DNA of 64,000 nt, from positions 1-64,000 of the forward strand of contig WIXG01000224.1 of assembly GCA_009869945.1 (NCBI GenBank), in the 5' to 3' direction. The stretch is from Mesaphorura yosii. Lineage: Eukaryota > Arthropoda > Collembola > Poduromorpha > Tullbergiidae. Made by a program: the position numbers and the translations under genes. The first letter of the stretch is position 1; each line of letters begins with the position of its first letter. Of the stretch, positions 11,695 through 22,684 are shown one piece after another. The notes beneath the pieces are model-generated. The model was not told the DNA's origin. It searched no databases and saw nothing but the letters and a program-made list of their open reading frames with translations.

Positions 11695-13396
11695 ATGGCA
11701 TTGAAAGTTGGACATTTGTGCAAGACGTGGCTACAAATTGATGGCGGGCGTAGCAGACGTAGTTTCATTAAGACAGTCCTGCTTTATTCATCAATCACAT
11801 CGATACAGGTAGGTATTTTCGCCATCCTACATTGTAATTGGTACTTATTTTTACTACTGTACTTAATATCAACTTGCAGATTTCCAAGTCCAAGTTCTTC
11901 TCGAGTCGATCCTGGACACTTCCCACGTCCAGTGCAAAAACCGCTCAAAAATTTGGTTCTGCCCGAGTAAGATGTACACCTCGCACCGCACTCGGCATAC
12001 AGATCAGAGCAAATGGTTACGCTAAAAAGAAAGCCGACGATGATAAAAATTCTTCTAAGTCTTCGAAATCACATTGCAATGTTGGAACAATTGGACATGT
12101 TGACCATGGGAAGACGACTTTAACATCTGCAATAACTCGCGTCCTTGCAGCCCACGAATTGTCCAAATTCACAACATACGAAGAAATTGACAAGGCCCCT
12201 GAGGAGAAAGCGCGGGGCATTACAATTAATATCGCTCATGTAGGTTACGAATCTGAGAAAAGGCATTACGGTGAGTTTAAATTCAATTGAAAATTACCAG
12301 TCCCTCTTTCTGAACATATCCTTTTGTTTCTCCTTCAGCTCATACTGATTGCCCTGGCCATGCTGACTATGTGAAGAATATGATAACAGGAGCTTCTCAA
12401 ATGGACGGGGCCATTTTAGTGATTGCGGCAGACGACGGTCAGATGCCACAGACTATCGAGCACCTCCTACTAGCCAAACAAATTGGCATAAAATCCATCG
12501 TGGTCTATATCAATAAGGCTGATTTGGTGGAGAAGGACGTCCTGGAGTTGGTGGAAATGGAAACCCGAGACCTTCTCAATGATTTCGGCTTCGACGGATC
12601 CGAAGCGCCAGTAATATTTGGTTCAGCGCTGATGGCTTTAAAAGGCGATCCGGCAAACAAGGACAATGAATACGGCGAGAAAAGTATTTTCAGACTTATG
12701 GAAGCCCTCGATAATTACGTACCAACTGTGACGCGCGATTACGACTCACCTTTCCTGCTGCCCGTCGATAATGTCTTCTCAGTACCCGGGCGAGGGACCG
12801 TTGTTGTTGGAACAATGCGACGTGGCCAAGTGAAACGGAACGACCATTGTGAATTGGTGGGGTTCGGAACGACTCTCGAGGCAGCGGTGGGTGACGTACA
12901 CATATTTAATCAATCCGTTCTGGTAGGTAAAGCCGGCGATAACGTTGGCGTCCTCCTTCGTGGGATGAAGGTGCAAAATGTGGTACGAGGGATGATGCTT
13001 TGTCCGCCGAAAACTCAACAATGCCACAACCATTTCTTCGCCAAAATCTATCTTCTCTCACGCGCCGAAGGAGGAAGAAAGAAGCCGATCACCAGCAATT
13101 ACGTGCAGCCGTTCTTCAGCGGGACATGGAATATTCCAGCCAGACTTGACATGTTGGAGGGCGTTCAGATGATAATGCCCGGCGAGCATGCCAGTGTGCG
13201 CGTGGTTTTACTAAAAGGCATGGTGCTGGCGGTGGGGCAGCAGTTTCTAATCCGAGAAGGCAGCAAGACGGTTGTGGCGACTGGAATTGTCACCGAAGTG
13301 CTGCAGGATATTTTTGTGCCGAGATCCCTGGGTAGGCTGAAGGTTGATAGAATATTGGAAGAAATGAAGGTAACTGTGAGAAGCAAAAACAAGTAG
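11695..13396 (+). CDS. TUFM: Mitochondrial elongation factor Tu, divergent copy
   Basis: Exons 11695-11808, 11880-12270, 12339-13396 give 520 aa. It delivers aminoacyl-tRNA to the mitoribosome. G1 is GHVDHGKT (about residues 110-117), G2 lies in [10 protein letters not shown]3 is DCPGHADY, G4 is NKAD and G5 is GSAL, so the GTPase core is intact. Domains 2 and 3 follow ([52 protein letters not shown]). Exon 1 is assigned because exon 2 has no Met before the G domain; it reads as a basic, hydrophobic presequence. Domains 2-3 are divergent, with one extra residue in the usual RTVGTG-type strand and about 20 extra C-terminal residues, so it may be a second paralogue like insect mEFTu2. AATAAA lies at 13433-13438. 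Confidence 0.93.
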
Positions 13397-16300
13397 TGGC
13401 TAGTCGATCGTTAACACTATTTACTGAAGTTGAATAAATGGTGACTTTATTTAATGGTATGCGATCGTGCTCTTGATCGTTAACTTCTAACTTCAGCCGC
13501 TATGTCATAGGCTTTGCAATTACAACGGAACCTTTCGTGTGCATAATTCCATTTTTAATTAGTGGACTCGGGACTCCCGATTGAATTCTGGATAAATCAC
13601 CTATTCATTTGTACTGTATTCATGCCTACCAATTAGTGTTAAATTATTGGCGTCACTTGTCTTCAAATTATGAAGAATTATGATAGACTATGAAGACATT
13701 CGTACCGCATCGTGCCATCCATTCACTCAAAAATCGATCGCTTTCTCAATTATTGCGTGCATTGGCCGCCACAATTCCCAACTGGGCAATTGCAATGCAA
13801 AGTAATCAAAAACCCGGCTAAATTATTAATGCCCCGCCGCTCTCGCATGCAACCTTCAAAATTCAGGACGCAAGAACTCGAAATTCGACCCGTGCTTCTG
13901 CTGACAATAAGGAAGCGCATGTCTGCTGAGAAATGAGCTGAAGTATGCGTTGTGTGACATGAATTATGGTAAAAAAAAAGTGGAGTAGAGCAGTAATTTT
14001 AAATGAGGAATTAGGAAATCAATAAAATGGAAGCATTTGAAAAAGTATCACTGATTTGTGAGCAGAGTGCCGAGTTGTCGAGCAAACCCGCGGATCTCGC
14101 AATGCCCCGAACGTGAACCAAACGGCTCAGATCAGTAGCAGCAGCCAACTGAACTTGAACTCGCCAATTAATTCCCGGGAAATTTCTCGCGATCCACGTA
14201 TACTTTTAATTCATTGCACGTCATATCTGTTACTGTGAGTTCAAATGACTACGAGCACAATTCAATTAGCAACTACAACGAATTTCTTGAGAAATGACTT
14301 TTACAACTCGCAAATTATATCGATACTGGTTTCTTTTGGTTTATCCTTACGTACGTGCATGACGTATTTCCAATCCAACCCACTTAATTATCATTTCAGC
14401 ACATGTGTTCGTGTTGCACAAATATTGCACATAAACGGTGAGAGGTAAGTAAGGCATAAAGAGATTTCGGGTCCCGAAGTACTCATTCAAAGATGAAGTG
14501 AGATTCCGAAGTGCAATGAATAAAATTAGATCTAAAAGTCAAAGATACAACAGAGAGTTGGTTGAGAGAAGAAGGAAGAAGAGGTCTTGGTGAAACGCGA
14601 ATTTGCGAATTTCAACTCTTCATTTTGCCTGAAGCCTAAAGTCGTAAAAGTCTTATTTTTAAAAATCTACACCACCGAAAACGAGCAGCACGAAAGGCGA
14701 AACTCATTTCATCTCGTTCGGGCCATGGTTTGGTTTTTACGATCGTAATTTGCAAATAAAACATGATTCTCTAAAGTAAAAGCAAAAGCATGGCAGAGTT
14801 TATTACACGAAATACGACCACAGTTGGTTATGGTTGATGTTTATGTTGATGGTAGGTCACAGAAAATAATACGAGACGAAAATCCCAGTTCATGTCAAGC
14901 ACAGGTGTTAAAATAACATGCACAACACGTAGTCTTACTAATTCTTACGAGGATTTGGAGTGGCTGGACTCGAAATAGCAAAGCACCATTAAAAGCATTA
15001 AGCAAATTTTGCAAGGAAAGGAGGAAGCTGGTTCTCTACCCTCTACATTTAGCTCAGCCAGAAAACTAACTCATAACGCAACGTAGCACATGTCACCACG
15101 AAACCGAGATTTAATACGTATTTACGAAGTGCACATTTGTCTAAGGGTTTAGTAGCGCAATGTTCTTCCCTGGTTACAGCACGTACAGAGACAATTGCTG
15201 CGTACCGATCCCAATCATTTCTCTTAGCGTGCACTAAAACACGAAGACTCGAACCCAATCGCGATCGTTTTTATACAAACACATTACAAAATTCTTCGGT
15301 TCAAGAGATCAGTCTCACTCTCAGCACTCAGCGCCTGACGTCATAACATAACCACAAGCGTGGTGTCGTGTCCAGCATCCAGCGTGGCATTCTAGTGTCG
15401 CCTTTGTGCAAAGTATTCTCGTCTTTCATTGACAACTAGTGAGTGTCAGACGTCAGTTTCAGCCTTTCAGTTTAGAATTTGGATCAGAAGTTGTAAGGAT
15501 AAAGTTCGCAGCAGTCAAGTCGTCGATTTCCCAATTTGTGGTCGTCGCCGAAGGAATTCTTCCCATCATCGTGTGTGAGACCTGGCTTCAAGAGTAATTG
15601 AATTTCGATAATTACTGGTAAGCGACTTCCCTATTTGGTTATTTGACCTCTTGTTTCATTAACCCATGAGTAATCAGGTCATCTTCACTTTGTTTCTTGA
15701 AGATCAGTTCCTGCTTTCCTGCCTGGATCAAGCTACCTGAAGTTGGACCATTTTTCCTTGTTGCCTGCCAATCTAATCATCGTAGAGAAGAGCGTTGACC
15801 ATCCTGTAAATTGGACATTAAGGTTTTACGTGGATCACAATGAGGTAAGTTGAGATACTTCTGTATAGTTTCTTGTACTTCTTCCTTAAGCCAACTTTCG
15901 CTTTCCAAGTCTACCTCTTCCTCTCCCCCTGCACGCTTGCACAAGTTGACATAAATGTGGTAGGCGTCAGCATAAGTCAAAAGTGAATGTTTATGTATTA
16001 TGAAGGCTCGATTCGATTTATGAAGCGTGAACTGTGACAATTGACATTGTCAGTGCTTAGGAAAGAGTTTAGGAGAATTGATTGCGTGATTTGTAGTTGC
16101 AATTTTGCATGCTTCGGTTTTAATTTCATGTTCTCTGATAAGACACGTCCGGAACGCATCATTTAAGGCTGGTGGAATTGGTGTAAAAGCTACAACGCAC
16201 AGAAAACAAGGAGTCACGGCAGTCAAGACAGTTATGGCGTTTTGAAAGTTGAGAACCAAAGAGGAAGGGCCAACTCATCAAATTCCCACGAACTCGAAAC

Positions 16301-18722
16301 TGTTTTTACCTCCGATAAGAAAAATAGAAGCATCATGTTCCAAGGTACATTCATTTTCTGAGATAGAAACCAGTAAAAAGGCTGAAGTGTACAGTAACTA
16401 AATGCGTCTCGTCTTCATTTTAATGTTCATTTGTGTTGGCGAAATTCATGGTTTTTGGTTGACTAGTTTCGCCCAAAAGTAACGGCATGGCTTTCTAATT
16501 CTTAATAGCTGAGGCAAGGCAAAAGTCATAAAGCAGTGTTTGTCGGTTGCCAGCGCCAATAGCCAGCCAGCAAGTAATGGCCATTCGTAACGCAACGCTA
16601 GCAAATTACGAGCGAAAATTTACAGGAGGCGTTATGAAAGCAGAGCCACAAAGAAATGCCCATTCTTTCATTCTTGGAATACATATTTTATGTCTTAATT
16701 TTATAATGCCATGTCTAGCAAAGGACTTCTCCGGTTTGTTCTGTGGCTCAGTCAGTCGTGTTTTATTGTTGCCAGCAATTCTAATGTGCTGTAAAAATGC
16801 TGGGACCTCATCTCGGTGTGGATCCTATTGGATTTTACATAAAATTAACTGGAATGCTAGACAATTGTGAACTTTGTGGGACACGTCATTCATGACCATG
16901 AAAATGCGCAAATGGCAACCTTTCTTGCGGTTCTTAATCGACCTCAGCGTTGTGTAAAGAAGACGATTTTGATGCACACGGGATCCAACGCTTTTGCGGA
17001 TGAAAATGTCAGTGTATGAGGCGTACGGTATTTATTGGAGAAGAAAAGAATTATCACACGATTTTTCACAAGTTATGATATTGTCCTTCATTTTTCAGAA
17101 TTTATGGTTTTGTTTTCGACTCGAATTGATGATTTGCTGACTGTGCTTACTTACGCTCGTCGATACGGCGGGTTCGATGTGTTTCTTAAACAAATGCACA
17201 GATTCCCTTTCATACCAAAACTCCTGGCCAGTCATTGCTTCAGTTCACACTCATGATTATGATAAGAGTCACTTTATTGCCTTCTCCTCAGCTTCAACTG
17301 AAACTTGAATCCCATGCGCATTTCAGCATTTCTTCAGAAAATTGCACTTAAGGGATCTGAGGTGGAGCAGTTGATTTGAGTTTCATTAAACTAATGAGCA
17401 TTTGACAGTTTAATGACACTCGTCACTAAAATAAGCCTGCTTATTGCATAACTAACGCAAGCGCTTGCATGAATGGTAGCACAATAATAATCGTGTACGC
17501 GTACAAATTACAAAGCAAACAGAACACGCTTAAAACTGCCCTGATGATGAATCGTCCGATAGCGATTATACACATGCGGCGTGGTTAATGCCCACGACGT
17601 CGCCATTGGTATTCCAGTATGCATTTGGTTATTTAATAATAATTGCTTTTGAAGCCCAATGTGCCTTTGTTTACTACTATCAACATTGTGAGCACGAGAC
17701 GAAAACTGCGAATTATGCGTACACAACACATTGTGTTCCCTGGTATTCATCGCTGCTAAAATTTGACGAATTGCATGCGGATTCAGATTCAGCAAATCTG
17801 CTGTCACCGTCGCCACTCAACGCGAAATACATTGGCGAGTACAAGCACGACAAGAGACATGGCATAAGGACAAGTTTACGTGAGTAGGAATGTCTTGGCC
17901 ACATTTTGACCCCGTCCATGCTTGTAAGTAGCAGCTGTCTAGCTGTAACTTAGAAACCGATGAGCCACGAGACACCTCGACCAGTCACGGCCACATAGCT
18001 TCGCTTGACTCTTGCCTCGTGCGCCCTGCCAAACTTCAACCTCCAATTTTAGCAAGACATGGAAAGTTAGTCGTAATTTCGGTTAGGACGAGGAAGGAAC
18101 GTTAAAATGTTCTCGACTCGACTGGGCTTTGCAAAAAAGAAACATTGTGAGATTATTAGGTCGCCAATTTTCCTCAACTGATCTTCATAGTCGATCTGAT
18201 TTCTAGCAGTAGAAATTCAAGTTAACACATTTTATGCCAGGCCAGCAACAGCAGCAGAAAGTGTCTGCGTGCGAATTGTGAGATTATTACTGACGCGTGC
18301 GTTTGCTTCTCTTTGAAATTGCTCCAATTACGTGTTAATCGCAATGCATAGCATGAAGTCAACGAATTTGCTGTATAGCTTCATCAGGCACAATAAAATT
18401 GATACCAGTTCAGATTTTGAACGTGAGGACCGGCTAAAAGAAAACAAAAGGTAATGTTCAGCATTAAACATCAAGTAACTTGAACCTGAAGCCTCGTCAA
18501 TCTTTTCATTCCGGAAGCTTCTTTTGTTAAATCGTAGGCTTTCTTTTCACGGTCGCTTACCGCAGTCTGCTTTCCTTTCCCGTTTCAATGCTGCTTTTAA
18601 CCAACGCCTCTGCTTCGGTTTGCTAAAGGTCCAGCAAACCATCTTCAAGCAAACATGAAGCTGCCTCAACAAGCAATGGAGTGGCGGAGTCTTACTACCA
18701 AGCCACAACTGCAACTCCAAAA
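13397..18722. other. Long stretch without a supported gene
   Basis: After the TUFM 3' UTR I see only short open frames. Two adjoining minus-strand frames (15777-16040 and 16050-16259) look faintly secretory but begin at TTG and have no convincing splice between them. A donor-like GTAAGC at 15619 follows a region that could be a non-coding first exon of the gene at 18.7 kb. Nothing firmer is visible. Confidence 0.4.
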
Positions 18723-21700
18723 ATGACAAGATCGAGATCAATTGGAGATCAATTGGAGGAGGTCGTGATTGTTGAGGCAGCGCTCCAACAATCACGACCA
18801 ACTAGCCAGGAGCCGGCAGTGGAACCAAGTCTTTCCACGGCCCAAATCCCATCTCCAGAAAATACAGCTGTTGTCAACAACGAAACTCCTTTTCTGCTGC
18901 CAAAAGCACTTCACCCAACAAGCAGCTTCGAGGAAATCGCCACGGACATTCTCCTGGCTAGGATGGAAGAGGAACGTGCCAAACTTCAACCGGAAGCGAA
19001 GAATGGAATACAAGAAATCAAAGGTTTCAAGAACTTCACCGCCAAGTCCGGAAAGCAAATGAGTGCCACGTACATATTGTACCTTATACATCAGCACAAG
19101 TATGACATCGGAGTGAATCTGAATCGGCTCAGTTTTACTGATGTGGCTCGTTACGTTAAAACAAATCAAATCAGAGAAAACCCCGAGTTGATCAGGTTCT
19201 TCCGCAAGCAAGAATTGCGAGCGATCGCAATCAACAGCAGAAAAAAGAGTCAAAAACTGAACGGGAATGTGCTACCTGGAACTTCCGCACCCAAAGAAGC
19301 AAGCGTAAGCCCAAAGAACATTGCTCCTGGACAGTGTCGCACCACAGCTGAAGTTTCCCAGCGTGTTAAAACAAGACACGATCGTGAACAGTCTTCAGAT
19401 CGTCGTAAACCGAACAAAGACGTTGAGAATTCTGGAAAGGCGCCTCCGAAAGTCTCTTCCTCTGACAGACACGTAGCCCGTCCTGCTGCGCACGTGAGAG
19501 TCCCGAACCAACAGGAGCCTGAGAATAAACGTAAAACGCTGCCAGCGAAACGACCCATCACGGCAACGTCGTTAGGGAAGTCAGGGTCGAACGGGAGCGG
19601 AGCACACCATTCAAGTGTGAAGAAACCCAAGATGGACGCGACTGAGTCAGGTTTTGCCAACAAGAAGTCAGATTCCGTTCCGCCGCACCGACGAACTCCA
19701 ACACGAGTACAAACGCAAAACGGTCTGAATGGAAACAAGCCTTCTGCGTCCTCGAAAGCTGCTCCTGCAAATGTGGAAAAGGACCACGCCCAGAAACGGA
19801 AGAACGAAATCCCAAGAAAGATAATAGCCGATTTGGAAGAAAATCCGAGGAAGGAAGCGCCGGGCCTGAGGGCAGAATTTATGGTCACCAGCAACAGTAA
19901 GAGGGCAAAAGCTTCAAAGCGCGAATCTAACTCTAAGCATGGAAAATTTGATATATGGAATTTTTACACTCATACAGAACGTCATTCAAGTGCGCTAGAA
20001 AACAAGAAGCCAGAATCGAGTCGAGATCTGTTGAAGATTATTCCAAAGGATTACAAGGAATATCGCCAGTGTCGTTCTGGTACTCAGCCGCACTCGCAAC
20101 GCGCAGTGGTACAGACTCCTACGTCGAAATCGCCTGCTCGTGCACAAATTGATAAAGCTGATGTCACGATTCATCCGAAAAATCAACGCCAAGACCTGTG
20201 GCAACAACAAAAGCAACAGAAACCAGCGAGGGCAAGCGATAAAGCAACATATTTGGCTAATAAGCAGAAGGAAGAGGTACATCGTCGGCGAACGGCCTTG
20301 AACTGCTGGCAATTCGCCTCCGATACGACTGTGGCAGCAGTTCGTCCTGCAATAAGATCTCTTCAAGGTTATAAGATACCAAAACTTAAACCAAAGAATT
20401 TAGAAGACCAACAGCAGATAGTCTCACCAAATGATAAAGTGTTGCCAGCAATTGGTCCTGTTCTAGAAAAGCGTCAAGAGCAAGGACCTAAACTCCCAGA
20501 ACCAACCACAATTGGGGACTATTCATATGTAACCGCTGAGAAAGTAGCCGAGCCTGAAGCTTCAGAAGTTCTCTCGTCTACACAAGAGCAGGGACAGGCC
20601 TCTGCTTTTGCAATGGCTGACATTGAGAACGCCGCGAGTGATCAGTCCATCATTCCCGAAGTACTGCAGGAGGAGGTTGTCGACAATACCCAGGACAATG
20701 AATGTAAGTCATCTGAACTTAAAATTGGCAATATAGAAAGCCTGGAAAAGAAATTGAATGCACGATTCGATTTCTTAGATGCACCTACTCCTCCTGAGTA
20801 TATTGCTATCAGTGAAGACTCGGAGAATGAAGTAGAAGAGCTAATTGACATTAGATGGAAGAAACAACATGAAGAAAATGGAGCTGGAGCAAATGGCCCT
20901 GATCACGACTTTGCACTGGGGGAGGCGATTGAGATGATAGCGAGGACGCTTGAGCGCCCGATTTCTGCCATTGTAAAAGAAAACTTTCTATTTTGGGACG
21001 AGGATCAGGCTAGGCAAACTCAGGCTTATAGTGTGTCTGACACACATGGCATCTTCTACATCAGCTTCAACTCCGAGAACGGTCAAATTAGAAGAGTAGA
21101 CGACGAATCGTGTCTTAAGGAAATACTTAACATGAAAAACACAGCATACAATAGGAACAGCGAAGATTTAGACTGCTTTCGTGAGACTGAGACAAACAAC
21201 GATACCACCGACCCATCTTATCCTGATGCTTTGACATTCTGTTCTGAATTGACTACAGGCGAAGAAGCATATATGGACTTCGGCAACACAAGCATAGTTC
21301 AAGGTGGCGAAGAGAACGAATTCGATTTTGATTCGGAGAATGTGTCAACACTAATTTACATTGATCCAAAATGTCTAGCAGCGCTTAATCCAAGAAGTAT
21401 GTATCCCTCAACACCGATGCATGTGTTTGATGACACTGAAAACTTTGAACTCCAAAATAGAAATGAAAACACCAACACAATGGCAGCGGCAATAGAAGTG
21501 GAGGAGTCAATGCTGGATGCTGTGGATGCTGACAATTTGGAGGGCTCTTGTGGCATGGTTCAAGCAAACTCAGGCAAAGACTTGACGGGTCATGTTTATG
21601 CGAACGACACGAATTCGGATTCAGACATTGAGATACTTGCGGAGTATTCCGATGGAGAAATCATTTCAGAGGAAGAGGAGGATGAACACGAAAGTGACGA

Positions 21701-22433
21701 CGAAATCGAGGACCTGCCGCATTTGCAAGTTTCGCCTGGCAACAATAGCAATGCGAAGTCAGGCCACAGGCACACTTCCAATTCTTCCAGAGGGGCAGCT
21801 GCTGTCAATCGTAACAACCACAAAAAGCAGCAACCAGAAGAAGACATACAAGTGATTAATTTATGTGACTCGGACGAATTAGAAATAGAAGAGGATGCCA
21901 TTACATTGTCAGCCACAACACCGATTCCGGCATCACATGCTGATGGTCCACCTCAATTATTCCAGGAAGAAATGCACGAGGGCGAGCGGGCATCAACACC
22001 AGAAGCGATGATGCCAATGCTTGAAATTCAAGTTCCCATACAAAAGCAATCGAACGAAACGACTTTCACCAATTCAGAGTTCATCGCCACCACACTTGGC
22101 TTATTCCCTCCTGCTGAACGGCACCAACACTCAGTAACATCCCCTGACAAAGACAAAAGATTGACGCTCTTTTTTGCCATAAAAAAGAATCAACCGATCT
22201 CGCCGGAGCAGAAACAACGTGACATTTGGAAACCATTCGTTGATCCCAATCCGCCTGAAAAATACGGTAATTTCGCTGGACTAGTAAGAAGTGCAACTAA
22301 TGTCTTCGATATTCCTTGTTCATTTTATATTTTTACGTCAGGTCCAGAGTATAATATTCCTTTCAAGAAGCGTAGATTGGTTCGTTTAGCCAGCCTCGAC
22401 AGTGAGGACACCATGACGGATGCGTCTTCATAA
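18723..22433 (+). CDS. Large single-exon acidic, disordered protein with SUMO-interaction-like motifs; unknown function
   Basis: One uninterrupted frame. The first in-frame ATG after the upstream stop (TAA at 18624) is at 18723, giving 1236 aa, unless an unseen upstream exon splices in. A compact, possibly folded block lies near residues 70-190 (FKNFTAKSGKQMSATYILY, FTDVARYVKTNQI). Residues 190-600 are Lys/Arg/Pro/Ser/Gln-rich. The C-terminal half is Asp/Glu-rich, with another ordered-looking block around FALGEAIEMIARTLERPI. Three hydrophobic-acidic motifs (YIAISEDSENE, SDIEILAEYSDGE, IQVINLCDSDELE) resemble SUMO-interaction motifs, and basic KKRR-type clusters suggest a nuclear protein. I do not recognise the family. 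Its lack of introns is unlike nearly all its neighbours and could reflect retroposition or a lineage-specific gene. Confidence 0.8.
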   Translation: MTRSRSIGDQLEEVVIVEAALQQSRPTSQEPAVEPSLSTAQIPSPENTAVVNNETPFLLPKALHPTSSFEEIATDILLARMEEERAKLQPEAKNGIQEIKGFKNFTAKSGKQMSATYILYLIHQHKYDIGVNLNRLSFTDVARYVKTNQIRENPELIRFFRKQELRAIAINSRKKSQKLNGNVLPGTSAPKEASVSPKNIAPGQCRTTAEVSQRVKTRHDREQSSDRRKPNKDVENSGKAPPKVSSSDRHVARPAAHVRVPNQQEPENKRKTLPAKRPITATSLGKSGSNGSGAHHSSVKKPKMDATESGFANKKSDSVPPHRRTPTRVQTQNGLNGNKPSASSKAAPANVEKDHAQKRKNEIPRKIIADLEENPRKEAPGLRAEFMVTSNSKRAKASKRESNSKHGKFDIWNFYTHTERHSSALENKKPESSRDLLKIIPKDYKEYRQCRSGTQPHSQRAVVQTPTSKSPARAQIDKADVTIHPKNQRQDLWQQQKQQKPARASDKATYLANKQKEEVHRRRTALNCWQFASDTTVAAVRPAIRSLQGYKIPKLKPKNLEDQQQIVSPNDKVLPAIGPVLEKRQEQGPKLPEPTTIGDYSYVTAEKVAEPEASEVLSSTQEQGQASAFAMADIENAASDQSIIPEVLQEEVVDNTQDNECKSSELKIGNIESLEKKLNARFDFLDAPTPPEYIAISEDSENEVEELIDIRWKKQHEENGAGANGPDHDFALGEAIEMIARTLERPISAIVKENFLFWDEDQARQTQAYSVSDTHGIFYISFNSENGQIRRVDDESCLKEILNMKNTAYNRNSEDLDCFRETETNNDTTDPSYPDALTFCSELTTGEEAYMDFGNTSIVQGGEENEFDFDSENVSTLIYIDPKCLAALNPRSMYPSTPMHVFDDTENFELQNRNENTNTMAAAIEVEESMLDAVDADNLEGSCGMVQANSGKDLTGHVYANDTNSDSDIEILAEYSDGEIISEEEEDEHESDDEIEDLPHLQVSPGNNSNAKSGHRHTSNSSRGAAAVNRNNHKKQQPEEDIQVINLCDSDELEIEEDAITLSATTPIPASHADGPPQLFQEEMHEGERASTPEAMMPMLEIQVPIQKQSNETTFTNSEFIATTLGLFPPAERHQHSVTSPDKDKRLTLFFAIKKNQPISPEQKQRDIWKPFVDPNPPEKYGNFAGLVRSATNVFDIPCSFYIFTSGPEYNIPFKKRRLVRLASLDSEDTMTDASS
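18761..18799. repeat. Perfect 14-bp inverted repeat in coding sequence
   Basis: GGTCGTGATTGTTG (18761-18774) is exactly complementary to CAACAATCACGACC (18786-18799), with an 11-nt loop. It lies 39 nt past the assigned ATG and just after a direct repeat of ATCAATTGGAG, so it could form a hairpin near the 5' end of the mRNA. Confidence 0.9.
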
Positions 22434-22684
22434 GCTGAACATGTAAGTGTATTTGAAAATTCGAAATGAAACTTTGAAACATTTTTTTGGCATTTTGTGA
22501 TGCCCTCTTGACCTGTAGCTTGATGTTATTTTAGATTCCTGGTAGAGTTGTTACAGTAGTACCAGAGATGAAACGGACATATGAGCACAGAACCTCACGG
22601 ACGACAGAACTTGATTGGAATTGTTAGAAGTCGTACATCTTAATTGGATCTTGTATCGTGTTCTTATTCTATTTATAATTTTTA

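Noticed and set aside
11476..11715. Minus-strand 79-codon frame between STOML2 and TUFM
   Set aside because: No family features and it overlaps the TUFM first exon; likely chance in the promoter region.
15777..16259. Two adjoining minus-strand frames resembling an odorant-binding or secreted protein
   Set aside because: Both begin at TTG, a stop separates them, no donor/acceptor pair joins them, and the Cys spacing does not fit OBPs.
17588..17887. ATG-led 99-codon frame with a YIGEYKHDKRHG string like a MORN repeat
   Set aside because: Only one partial repeat, no splice context, and low-complexity surroundings; probably chance.
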